Positions 8,032-17,369 of a DNA stretch of 64,000 bases are shown here, piece after piece. The stretch lies in assembly GCF_002074055.1 (NCBI RefSeq), contig NZ_CP014619.1:124001-188000 (forward strand), written 5' to 3'. Each line of letters starts with the position of its first letter. Positions within the stretch are counted from its first letter, which is position 1. This DNA is from Frondihabitans sp. 762G35 (GTDB taxonomy: Bacteria > Actinomycetota > Actinomycetes > Actinomycetales > Microbacteriaceae). A program made the position numbers and the translations under genes. A model generated the notes under the pieces. The model did not search any database. It was not told where the DNA came from and was given only the letters and a program-made list of their open reading frames with translations.

Positions 8032-9260
8032 CCACCTCCACGGACACCTCGACCGACCGCGCCATCGCGGTCGAGGACGCCTCGCTCGCGCACAACTACC
8101 ACCCGCTCCCGATCGTCGTGGCGACGGCGGAGGGCGCGTGGGTGACCGACGTCGAGGGGCACCGCTACCTCGACTGCCTCGCGGCGTACTCGGCCGTCAA
8201 CTTCGGCCACGGCCACCCGCGTCTCGTCGAGGCTGCCAAGGCGCAGCTGGACCGCGTCACGCTGACCAGCCGGGCGTTCCACAACGACCAGCTCGGGCCC
8301 TTCGCGCAGGAGCTCGCGGCCCTCCTCGGCAAGCAGATGGTCCTCCCGATGAACACGGGTGCCGAGGCCGTCGAGTCCGCCATCAAGGTGGCGCGCGCCT
8401 GGGGCTACCGCGTCAAGGGCGTCGCCCAGAACGCCGCGAAGATCATCGTCATGGACGGCAACTTCCACGGCCGCACCACCACGATCATCAGCTTCTCGAA
8501 CGATCCCGAGGCGCGGGCCGACTTCGGGCCGTACACCCCCGGCTTCGTCTCCGTGCCCTACGGCGACGTCGACGCTCTCGCCCGCGCCATCGACGACGAC
8601 ACCGTCGCGGTCCTGCTGGAGCCCATCCAGGGCGAGGCCGGAGTCGTCGTGCCCGACCCGTCGTTCCTCCCCGCGGTCCGCGCCCTGACGACCGAGCGCA
8701 CCGTGCTCATGATCGCCGACGAGATCCAGGCCGGCCTCGGCCGGACGGGCGCCACCGTGTCGTCCGACCTCGTCGGGGTCGTGCCCGACCTCTATCTGCT
8801 CGGCAAGGCACTCGGCGGCGGGATCGTCCCCGTGAGCGCCGTCGTGGGCGACCGCGACGTCCTGGGCGTCCTGCGCCCCGGCGAGCACGGCTCGACGTTC
8901 GGCGGCAACCCGCTGGCGGCAGCGGTCGGCCTCGAGGTGGTCAGGATGCTCGCCACGGGCGAGTTCCAGAAGCGCGCCTCGGTCCTCGGCGCCCGACTCC
9001 GCTCGGGCCTCGACGCCCTGGAGGCCGAGGCGATCGGCGTCGTCGCCGTCCGGGGTGCCGGGCTCTGGGTCGGGATCGACATCGACCCGGCGCTCGCCAG
9101 CGGCCGGGAGGTCTGCGAGCGCCTCATGCGGCGCGGGATCCTCGCCAAGGACACCCACGGGTCGACCATCCGCCTCGCGCCGCCGCTCGTGGTGACCGAG
9201 GACGAGCTGGACTGGGTCGTGAGCGAGCTCCGGGCGGTCCTGCAGGAGCTGCGCGGCTGA
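8028..9260 (+). CDS. rocD: Ornithine--oxo-acid transaminase (ornithine aminotransferase)
   Basis: A 410-residue class-III PLP aminotransferase converting ornithine and 2-oxoglutarate to glutamate semialdehyde and glutamate. Features include MNTGAEAVESAIK (PLP phosphate binding), MIADEIQAGLGRTG (PLP aspartate region), the Schiff-base lysine K260 in LLGKALGGG, and HGSTFGGNPLA. SAYSAVNFGHGHP near residue 50 is typical of ornithine rather than acetylornithine aminotransferases. It overlaps the upstream guanidino-hydrolase gene by ATGA, so substrate production and use are coupled. Its product feeds the PutA aldehyde dehydrogenase domain. Confidence 0.88.
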   Translation: MTTSTDTSTDRAIAVEDASLAHNYHPLPIVVATAEGAWVTDVEGHRYLDCLAAYSAVNFGHGHPRLVEAAKAQLDRVTLTSRAFHNDQLGPFAQELAALLGKQMVLPMNTGAEAVESAIKVARAWGYRVKGVAQNAAKIIVMDGNFHGRTTTIISFSNDPEARADFGPYTPGFVSVPYGDVDALARAIDDDTVAVLLEPIQGEAGVVVPDPSFLPAVRALTTERTVLMIADEIQAGLGRTGATVSSDLVGVVPDLYLLGKALGGGIVPVSAVVGDRDVLGVLRPGEHGSTFGGNPLAAAVGLEVVRMLATGEFQKRASVLGARLRSGLDALEAEAIGVVAVRGAGLWVGIDIDPALASGREVCERLMRRGILAKDTHGSTIRLAPPLVVTEDELDWVVSELRAVLQELRG

Positions 9261-9281
9261 GGCTGCCGCTGACGTTGCTGC

Positions 9282-9313
9282 GGCGGAGGACCGGCCGTAC
9301 CCGGCCCTCCGCC
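9282..9313 (+). terminator. Hairpin terminator after rocD
   Basis: GGCGGAGG (9282-9289) pairs with CCTCCGCC (9306-9313), with an inner CCGG/CCGG helix. There is no clear T run. It would end the two-gene arginine operon. Confidence 0.5.
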
Positions 9314-9421
9314 TGACCCGGCGAACCCTCGACCGAGCCGCGCATCCTGCTGCGCTCATCCAGTATATCTATGCACGAGGTATAAAACACCCCACGATCG
9401 CCGAATGTCTGGACAACGAAG

Positions 9422-9448
9422 AAGGGCACCGACTGAGTCGGTGCCCTT
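9422..9448 (-). terminator. Terminator of the tRNA cluster
   Basis: A perfect 12-bp stem: AAGGGCACCGAC at 9422-9433 and its complement at 9437-9448 around a three-base loop. On the minus strand it follows the Glu-Asp-Phe tRNA genes and is trailed by a T-rich stretch (CTTCGTTG), so it most likely ends that transcript. Confidence 0.75.
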
Positions 9449-9505
9449 AATACTGTGTCGCCCGTGTCGCTGAAGCTGTTCTGAAGCTCCTGCGCGACAT
9501 GATTC

Positions 9506-9581
9506 TGGTGGCTGGACGCGGCATCGATCCGCGGACCTTTCGATTTTCAGTCGAACGCTCTACCAACTGAGCTACCCAGCC
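9506..9581 (-). tRNA. tRNA-Phe (GAA)
   Basis: Cloverleaf read on the minus strand: acceptor 5' GGCTGGG pairs with TCCAGCC, the D-loop GTAGCTCAGTTGGTAGAGC is standard, and the anticodon loop CTGAAAA gives anticodon GAA. The 3' CCA is encoded (9506-9508). It is last of three tRNA genes. Confidence 0.97.
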
Positions 9582-9582
9582 A

Positions 9583-9659
9583 TGGCGACCCTGACCGGAC
9601 TTGAACCGGCGACCTCCGCCGTGACAGGGCGGCGCGCTAACCAACTGCGCTACAGGGCC
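9583..9659 (-). tRNA. tRNA-Asp (GTC)
   Basis: On the minus strand, acceptor GGCCCTG pairs with CAGGGTC; the anticodon loop CTGTCAC gives GTC, and the T-loop GGTTCAAGTCC is standard. Discriminator G is followed by an encoded CCA. It sits one base from tRNA-Phe and so must be processed from a common precursor. Confidence 0.97.
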
Positions 9660-9691
9660 ATACGTTGTTGCAGTACTTCTCAAACTATATC

Positions 9692-9767
9692 TGGTGACCC
9701 CAACGGGATTCGAACCCGTGCTGCCGCCGTGAAAGGGCGGTGTCCTAGGCCACTAAACGATGGGGCC
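9692..9767 (-). tRNA. tRNA-Glu (TTC)
   Basis: On the minus strand, acceptor GGCCCCA pairs with TGGGGTC; the anticodon loop CTTTCAC gives TTC, with T-loop GGTTCGAATCC and an encoded CCA. It is the first gene of the Glu-Asp-Phe cluster. Confidence 0.97.
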
Positions 9768-9804
9768 GTGAACGCTTGAGGGGCATCACAGCAACCGAGG
9801 GACA

Positions 9805-9832
9805 AGCATACGGATCGGCGGCCGAAAGTCAA
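9805..9832 (-). promoter_or_regulatory. Promoter of the tRNA-Glu-Asp-Phe cluster
   Basis: On the minus strand TTGACT (9832-9827), a 16-base spacer and TATGCT (9810-9805) match a housekeeping sigma promoter and lie about 38 bases before tRNA-Glu. Confidence 0.7.
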
Positions 9833-9906
9833 AACCGGGCTCTCGGGGCGGGCATCCTGCGGTTCCCCGGGGCCACCACTCCTCCCCAGTTGGAGGGTCA
9901 GGCGCG

Positions 9907-9915
9907 TTGTCCACA
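9907..9915 (+). other. Single DnaA-box-like nonamer
   Basis: TTGTCCACA matches the actinobacterial DnaA-box consensus. It lies alone in the 359-base gap between tRNA-Glu and the M23 peptidase gene. One nonamer could occur by chance. Confidence 0.3.
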
Positions 9916-10037
9916 GTCCGGTCTCGCGGCGAGGCTTCCCGGAGGAATCCCCTGTCAGAGTTAGTTTCAAGCTGTTCTTGAGACTTTCCTCCGGGGGTCT
10001 CGGGCCGGAGCCGTGTCCCTCCGGGGGTCGATGCCCC

Positions 10038-10066
10038 TTGGAGAGACCCGGGCGCGTTGCTACTGT
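10038..10066 (+). promoter_or_regulatory. Candidate promoter of the M23 peptidase gene
   Basis: TTGGAG (10038-10043), a 17-base spacer and TACTGT (10061-10066) predict a start near 10073 and a leader of about 54 bases. The -35 box lies in the right arm region of an inverted-repeat structure (GGGTCTC 9995-10001 with GAGACCC 10043-10049). Confidence 0.45.
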
Positions 10067-10126
10067 GACCTGAGTTATCAGTGTGACCAGCCATCCGGCC
10101 GCACCGTGACGACGATTCGGGATCGA

Positions 10127-11440
10127 ATGACACTCCACCTCCGCACCGGCCTGGCCACGCCCTCGACTGACGGCGCCGTCGCCCCCTCGTCGCGCCCGCG
10201 GGCCGGCAGGAGCCGCCGGGCCACGATCGCGCTCGTCGTCGCCGTCGCCGTGGTCGCCTCCGGCTTCGCCCTCGGGTCTCCGCGCAGCGCGAGCGCCGCG
10301 ACGAGCTACCCGTCGTGGTCGGACGTCCAGAAGGCCACCGACAACCAGCAGCGCAAGCAGTCGGAGATCGCGAAGATCCAGAAGCTGCTGAAGCAGCTCA
10401 ACGCCGACGTCGTCACGAAGCAGGCCGTCGCCGTGAAGCGCGGCGAGGAGCTCCAGCAGGCCCAGACGGCCTACGACGAGCAGGAGGCGACGAAGCAGAA
10501 GCTGCAGGCCAAGGCCGATGCCGCCGATCGCGTGTCCAAGGCCAGCGAGGTGCGGGCGGGGCAGCTCGCGGCGCAGCTCGGCCGCACGGGCACCAACAAC
10601 CTCAGCACCGACCTCATCGCCAATCCGGGCAAGGCCAGCAACCTGCTCTACAAGCTCGGCGCGATGAGCAAGCTCACCGAGCAGGCCAACGGCATCTATG
10701 CCCAGGCCGTCCAGGACCGCAACACCGCCCAGTCGCTGACCGACCAGGCGCGCGTCGCGGCGCAGGCCCTCAGCGACCTCGCGGCGAAGGCGCAGGTCGC
10801 CCTGGTCGCCGCCAACACCGCCGCAGCCGAGGCGCAGACCGCCGTCGAGGCTCAGAAGTCGAACGCCGACCGTCTCAAGTACCAGCTCGCGGCCCTCACG
10901 CAGAAGCGCACCGCGACGCAGGAGGCCTACAACGCCGGCGTCGTCGTCCGGCGCGTGGCGGCCGCCAAGGCCGAGGCCAAGGCCAGAGCCGAGGCCGCGC
11001 GGCTCAGCGGTGCGACCGGCATCCCCAACTCCCAGGGCTGGACAAAGCCGGCGGGCGGCTACATCACGAGCGGCTTCGGCTACCGGCTCGACCCGGCCAC
11101 GCACGTGTACCAGCTCCACGCGGGCACCGACCTCGGCGCATCCTGCGGGTCGAACATCTACGCCGCCGCCGCCGGCACGGTCATCTACGCCGGGCCCTTC
11201 GGCGGCTACGGCAACTTCGTGCTCATCGACAACGGCAACGGGATCAACACCGGGTACGGCCACGTCGTCGACGGCGGCATCCACGTCGCCACCGGCCAGC
11301 ACGTGAACGCCGGTCAGGTCATCGCCCAGGTCGGCTCCACCGGCTGGTCGACCGGTTGCCACCTCCACTTCGAGACCCGCGTCGGCGGCGTCGCCACCGA
11401 CGCCGTGCCCTTCATGTCCGCCCGAGGAGTGACCCTGTAG
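10127..11440 (+). CDS. Secreted coiled-coil M23-family murein endopeptidase
   Basis: A 437-residue exported protein. A signal peptide (basic RRAT, hydrophobic ALVVAVAVVASGFAL, then SAS-AA cleavage region) precedes about 230 residues of charged Ala/Gln-rich coiled coil. The C-terminal 130 residues are an M23 LytM-type zinc peptidase: YQLHAGTDLGA (first His and Asp ligands), GYGHVVDGG and CHLHFETR. It would cut peptidoglycan cross-bridges or help activate other hydrolases in the wall. The coiled coil is homologous to that of the next gene, which carries a different catalytic domain. The ATG is preferred over an in-frame GTG at 10106 because it best precedes the signal peptide. Confidence 0.85.
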   Translation: MTLHLRTGLATPSTDGAVAPSSRPRAGRSRRATIALVVAVAVVASGFALGSPRSASAATSYPSWSDVQKATDNQQRKQSEIAKIQKLLKQLNADVVTKQAVAVKRGEELQQAQTAYDEQEATKQKLQAKADAADRVSKASEVRAGQLAAQLGRTGTNNLSTDLIANPGKASNLLYKLGAMSKLTEQANGIYAQAVQDRNTAQSLTDQARVAAQALSDLAAKAQVALVAANTAAAEAQTAVEAQKSNADRLKYQLAALTQKRTATQEAYNAGVVVRRVAAAKAEAKARAEAARLSGATGIPNSQGWTKPAGGYITSGFGYRLDPATHVYQLHAGTDLGASCGSNIYAAAAGTVIYAGPFGGYGNFVLIDNGNGINTGYGHVVDGGIHVATGQHVNAGQVIAQVGSTGWSTGCHLHFETRVGGVATDAVPFMSARGVTL

Positions 11441-11471
11441 TGAACGTCCGCACACCCCGCGAGTCCTCTCT

Positions 11472-12920
11472 GTGACGCCCCGGCGTCGCACACTGGGTGT
11501 GCTCCTCGTTCTCGCGACCGGTGTCTCGGTCGTCGCCTCGTCGACCGTCGGCCTGGCGTCGGCCAGCGCCTCGCCGTATCCCTCGTGGTCCGACGTGCAG
11601 GCCGCCAAGACCGATCAGGCGAAGGCGCAGCGCGAGATCGACGCGCTCGACCGCGCCATCACGACCCTGCAGAACCGCGCCTCCTCGTCGGCCGACGCCG
11701 CCTCCGGAGCCGGCGAGCGGTACCAGATCGCCGTCATCGCCGAGCAGCAGGCGAAGAGCGACCTCGACGTCCTGACGTCGCGTCAGAGGGCGGCCGAGAA
11801 GACGGCGGCCGACTCGCGCCGCCGCGTCGGCCAGCTGGTGGCGCAGCTCGCCCACACGGGCGGCGGGCAGCTCACCGTGACCCTGCTCACGGAGTCCGAC
11901 AGGGCCTCCGACCTGCTCTACCAGCTCGGCACGATGGCCAACCTCACCGACCGGACCACCAGCTTCCTGCAGGAGGCCCGGCGCGACGCCACCCTCGCCT
12001 CCTCCCTCACGGCTCAGGCCCGGGGGGCCGACGTGGCCCTGGCCGCTCGCACGACCGCCGCGGCCGCCGCCCTGCAGCACGCCCACGACGTCGCGGGGTC
12101 GGCGCGGACCGCGCTCCAGGCCCAGCAGGCGAACGAGTCGAAGCTGATCTCGCAGGTCGCCTACCTCCGCGGCACGACCGCGGCCGTCGAGCAGCGCTAC
12201 TACGCCGGCCTCGCCGCGGGGACGGCCGCCGACACCATCCCGGCACCGCCGGCGACGTCCGACGGCGGCTCGGGAGGCGGCTCCGGCGCGGGCTCGACGG
12301 GCGGTGGCGGCGGCAGCGGTGGCGGCTCCGGGTCGACGAGCGGCTCCGGCAGCAGCGCGGGCGGCAGCGGCAGCACGGGCGGCTCGGGCTCCGGCGGCGG
12401 CACCACGACGCCGGTGACGAAGCCGAACCCCGCACCGGCTCCCGCACCTGCTCCCGCCCCGGCACCGGCCCCCAAGCCGAGCCCGACGCCCGTCACCCCG
12501 CGCCCGCCGACCCCCACCCCGCCGTCCTCGGGGACGCCCGCGGCCGTGTCGACCGCGATCGCCTACGCGCGCGCCCAGGTCGGCAAGCCCTACGTCTTCG
12601 GCGCCGCCGGGCCCAACGCGTTCGACTGCTCCGGCCTCATGATGGCCTCCTACGGCGCTGCCGGAGTCGGCATCGGCGGCCACTCGGTCCGCTGGCAGTA
12701 CAACTACCTGGCCGGCCAGGGTCGCCTGGTCTCGCAGGGCTCCTGGCGCCCCGGCGACATCATCTTCTACCTCGACAGGTCGGCGAACAACATGTACCAC
12801 GACGCCATGTACCTCGGCGGCGGGATGATGGTCGAGGCGCCCAACCCCAACGCCCCTGTGCGCATCGTGGGGGTCCGCTACTTCCAGATGCTCGACGTCG
12901 TCGGCCGCCCCGTCGGCTGA
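11472..12920 (+). CDS. Secreted coiled-coil NlpC/P60 cell-wall hydrolase
   Basis: A 482-residue secreted endopeptidase of RipA/CwlO-like layout: signal peptide (to about residue 36), coiled coil (about 40-255), Gly/Ser-rich linker (about 260-310), Pro-rich linker (about 315-355), and a C-terminal NlpC/P60 domain with Cys386 (FDCSGLM), His443 (MYHDAMYLGGG) and GDIIFY. Such enzymes cleave the D-Glu/diaminopimelate bond in stem peptides during cell separation. The mature start and coiled coil resemble the upstream M23 protein, so the pair probably arose by duplication and domain swap. The GTG start lies 31 bases after the M23 stop, so co-transcription is likely. Confidence 0.88.
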   Translation: MTPRRRTLGVLLVLATGVSVVASSTVGLASASASPYPSWSDVQAAKTDQAKAQREIDALDRAITTLQNRASSSADAASGAGERYQIAVIAEQQAKSDLDVLTSRQRAAEKTAADSRRRVGQLVAQLAHTGGGQLTVTLLTESDRASDLLYQLGTMANLTDRTTSFLQEARRDATLASSLTAQARGADVALAARTTAAAAALQHAHDVAGSARTALQAQQANESKLISQVAYLRGTTAAVEQRYYAGLAAGTAADTIPAPPATSDGGSGGGSGAGSTGGGGGSGGGSGSTSGSGSSAGGSGSTGGSGSGGGTTTPVTKPNPAPAPAPAPAPAPAPKPSPTPVTPRPPTPTPPSSGTPAAVSTAIAYARAQVGKPYVFGAAGPNAFDCSGLMMASYGAAGVGIGGHSVRWQYNYLAGQGRLVSQGSWRPGDIIFYLDRSANNMYHDAMYLGGGMMVEAPNPNAPVRIVGVRYFQMLDVVGRPVG

Positions 12921-12921
12921 C

Positions 12922-12979
12922 GCTCACGAACGCCGAAGGGCGGGCGCCTCTCGGCACCCGCCCTCCGGCGTTCGTGAGC
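12922..12979. terminator. Strong bidirectional terminator hairpin
   Basis: A 23-bp stem with a single mismatch: the left arm begins GCTCACGAACGCCG (12922) and the right arm ends CGGCGTTCGTGAGC (12979), around a 12-base loop. It lies between convergent NlpC/P60 and ppa genes and can serve both. There is no T tract. Confidence 0.75.
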
Positions 12980-12986
12980 AGGGGGG

Positions 12987-13478
12987 TCAGTGACCCTCCT
13001 CCTCCAGCTTCTTGAAGCCGGCCTCGACGATGGCCGTGGCCTCCGCCGCGTCGCCCCAGCCGTCGGCCTTGACCCACTTGTTGGGCTCGAGGTCTTTGTA
13101 GCGCTCGAAGAAGTGGGCGATCTCGGCCTTGGTCTGCTCCGGGACGTCGTCGATGTCCTGGATGTGGGCCCAGCGGGGGTCCTTCGCGGGGACGACGAGG
13201 ACCTTGGCGTCGGAGCCGGCCTCGTCGCTCATGTTGAAGACGCCGACGGGGCGGACGGAGACGCCCACGCCGGGGAACACGGGGTACTCGAGGAGCACGA
13301 GCGCGTCGACGGGGTCGCCGTCGAGGCCGAGCGTGTTCTCGAAGTAGCCGTAGTCGGTCGGGTAGACGAACGACGTGAAGAGCACTCGGTCGAGGTAGAC
13401 GCGGCCCGTCTCGTGGTCGACCTCGTACTTGTTGCGGCTTCCCTTGGGGATTTCGACGACGACGTCGTACGCGGGCAT
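12987..13478 (-). CDS. ppa: Inorganic pyrophosphatase (family I)
   Basis: A 163-residue soluble enzyme hydrolysing pyrophosphate to phosphate, which drives biosynthesis forward. Family-I residues are visible: [11 protein letters not shown] near residue 9, the [20 protein letters not shown] metal-binding signature (D-G-D-P-V-D) at about 42-61, and KDPRW near 100. Length is normal for the bacterial hexameric type. It is divergent from tilS with 61 bases between. Confidence 0.95.
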   Translation of the reverse strand: MPAYDVVVEIPKGSRNKYEVDHETGRVYLDRVLFTSFVYPTDYGYFENTLGLDGDPVDALVLLEYPVFPGVGVSVRPVGVFNMSDEAGSDAKVLVVPAKDPRWAHIQDIDDVPEQTKAEIAHFFERYKDLEPNKWVKADGWGDAAEATAIVEAGFKKLEEEGH

Positions 13479-13539
13479 GTGTGCTCCTTGATCGATGGGT
13501 GACGCAGGATCCGCGCCACGGCTGGATTAACGTTACAAG

Positions 13540-14586
13540 ATGCCGTCCCGACCCCGCCTGACCCCCGCCATCGCCGACGTGCGCCGAGCCGTCCGGGGGG
13601 TGCTCGCCGAGGTCGAGGCGGGCGGTGCCCGGGACGGCGGGACGCAGGATCCTGCCGGTCACCCGGTCGCGGACCTCCTGGTCGCCCTCAGCGGCGGCGC
13701 CGACTCGCTCGCGCTCGCGGCCGCCGTGGCGTTCGAGGCGCCGCGCGCCGCGCGAGGTCTCCGCGCGGGGGCGGTCGTCGTCGATCACGGCCTGCAGCCC
13801 GGGTCGGACGTCGTCGCGCGCCGCGCCGCAGAGCAGGCCGAGTCGCTCGGCCTCGCCCCCGTGCTCGTGAAGCGCGTCGAGGTCGGCGCGGACGGCGGCC
13901 CCGAGGCAGCGGCGCGCACGGCCCGCTACGCGGCGCTCGCGGCGGCGGCGCAGGAGACGGGGGCGAGCGCGGTCCTCCTCGCCCACACGATGGACGACCA
14001 GGCGGAGACGGTGCTGCTCGGCCTGGCCCGCGGCAGCGGACCGACGAGCCTCCAGGGGATGGAGGTGCGGGCGGGGCTGTTCGTGCGGCCGCTGCTGGGC
14101 ATCCGGCGGTCCACCACCCGGGCGAGCTGCACCGACCAGGGTCTCGAGCCCTGGGACGATCCGCAAAACGACGATCCGGCGTTCACCCGCGTGCGCGTGC
14201 GGCACACCGTGCTGCCCGTTCTGGAGCGGGAGCTCGGCCCCGGCGTCGTGGAGGCGCTGGCCCGGACGGCGGAGCAGCTCCGGGAGGACACGAGCGCCCT
14301 CGACCACTTCGCCGAGGAGCAGGCCGAGGAGCTCGCCGATCACGCGGAGGCCGGCATCTCGCTCGACGTGCGCGGGCTCGCCGCCAACCCGCCGGCGCTG
14401 CGGCAGCGCCTGATCCGGCTCGCCGTCGCCAGCGAGTTCGCCGTGACGCTCTCGCGCGCTCAGACCTTGGAGGTCTCGCGCCTCGTCGACGACTGGCACG
14501 GCCAGGGTCCCGTCTCGCTGCCGGGCGTTACAGTGGTCAGGCGCGGGGGAGTGCTCCATTTCGAGGCCGCCCTGCGCGCCGACTGA
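13540..14586 (+). CDS. tilS: tRNA(Ile)-lysidine synthase
   Basis: A 348-residue ATP-dependent enzyme that puts lysine on C34 of the CAU-anticodon tRNA-Ile, allowing AUA decoding. The N-type ATP pyrophosphatase P-loop SGGADS is near residue 51; [22 protein letters not shown] is the family signature region at about 147-168. The C-terminal part holds the TilS substrate-binding domain. A leaderless start is likely: TAACGT (13528-13533) lies six bases before the ATG. It begins the tilS-hpt-ftsH run conserved in actinobacteria. A GCAGGATCCTGC palindrome at 13643 encodes part of a variable N-terminal insertion. Confidence 0.93.
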   Translation: MPSRPRLTPAIADVRRAVRGVLAEVEAGGARDGGTQDPAGHPVADLLVALSGGADSLALAAAVAFEAPRAARGLRAGAVVVDHGLQPGSDVVARRAAEQAESLGLAPVLVKRVEVGADGGPEAAARTARYAALAAAAQETGASAVLLAHTMDDQAETVLLGLARGSGPTSLQGMEVRAGLFVRPLLGIRRSTTRASCTDQGLEPWDDPQNDDPAFTRVRVRHTVLPVLERELGPGVVEALARTAEQLREDTSALDHFAEEQAEELADHAEAGISLDVRGLAANPPALRQRLIRLAVASEFAVTLSRAQTLEVSRLVDDWHGQGPVSLPGVTVVRRGGVLHFEAALRAD

Positions 14587-14619
14587 CGACCGACGCGACC
14601 GCGAGGAGCCTTCCCGCCC

Positions 14620-15171
14620 ATGGACACCAGCGACATCGAGGGCGACCTCGCCTCCGTCCTCTATACGGAGGAGCAGATCCACCAGAAGATCGCGGAGGTC
14701 GCCCGCCAGGTCGAGATCGACTACGCCGACGAGCCGCCGCTGCTGGTCGGGGTGCTCAAGGGGGCCGTCATGGTCATGGCCGACTTCGCCCGGGAGCTCC
14801 GGATCCAGGCGCCGATGGACTGGATGGCCGTTTCGTCGTACGGCTCGGGGACGAAATCATCCGGCGTCGTGCGCATCCTGAAGGACCTCGACAGCGACCT
14901 GCACGGTCGCCACGTCCTCATCGTCGAGGACATCATCGATTCCGGGCTCACGCTCTCCTGGTTGCTCGCCAACCTCAAGGGCCGCGGAGCCGCGTCCGTC
15001 GAGATCTTCGCCCTGCTCCGCAAGCCGGAGGCCGCGACGGTCGTCGTCGACGTCAAATACGCCGGTTTCGAGATCCCCAACGAGTTCGTCGTCGGCTACG
15101 GTCTCGACTTCGACGAGCGGTACCGGAACCTCCGCGCGATCGGCGTCCTGGCGCCGCACGTCTACTCCTAG
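14620..15171 (+). CDS. hpt: Hypoxanthine phosphoribosyltransferase
   Basis: A 183-residue purine-salvage enzyme joining hypoxanthine or guanine to PRPP. The PRPP loop [17 protein letters not shown] (about residues 104-120) is diagnostic, and [20 protein letters not shown] is the N-terminal pyrophosphate loop region. It lies 33 bases after tilS, in the order normal for actinobacteria, and is followed by ftsH. Confidence 0.94.
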   Translation: MDTSDIEGDLASVLYTEEQIHQKIAEVARQVEIDYADEPPLLVGVLKGAVMVMADFARELRIQAPMDWMAVSSYGSGTKSSGVVRILKDLDSDLHGRHVLIVEDIIDSGLTLSWLLANLKGRGAASVEIFALLRKPEAATVVVDVKYAGFEIPNEFVVGYGLDFDERYRNLRAIGVLAPHVYS

Positions 15172-15314
15172 ACGGGCCCCGTCGCTCGGTTCCGAGACAC
15201 CCAGGAAGCCGCGGTTCTTCCCACGGCGAACACCCACTTGCCTGCAAGGCGCGGGGAGGTAACCTTCAACTCACGTTCTTCCTGCAGAAAGGTGTCGGGC
15301 GTCGCCCGGATCCC

Positions 15315-17321
<2,007 letters not shown>

Positions 17322-17369
17322 GGCATGCCCGCGATTTTCCGATCGACCGTCCCGAGATAGGCTCCGGGC

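Noticed and set aside
9361-9421. AT-rich stretch with TATAAA before the tRNA terminator hairpin as a small-RNA promoter
   Set aside because: No reasonable -35 box, and the hairpin is better explained as the tRNA cluster terminator on the minus strand.
9582-9779. Open frame of 65 codons on the plus strand
   Set aside because: It is the antisense of the tRNA-Asp and tRNA-Glu genes, a well-known false protein caused by tRNA sequence.
9961-10126. Possible c-di-AMP (ydaO) riboswitch before the M23 wall hydrolase
   Set aside because: Stems exist, but the conserved ydaO core sequences are not recognisable and the best promoter lies downstream of most of the structure.
12241-12540. Gly/Ser- and Pro-rich DNA repeats as a mobile or simple-repeat element
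   Set aside because: They encode the flexible linkers of the NlpC/P60 protein in frame and are typical of secreted wall hydrolases.
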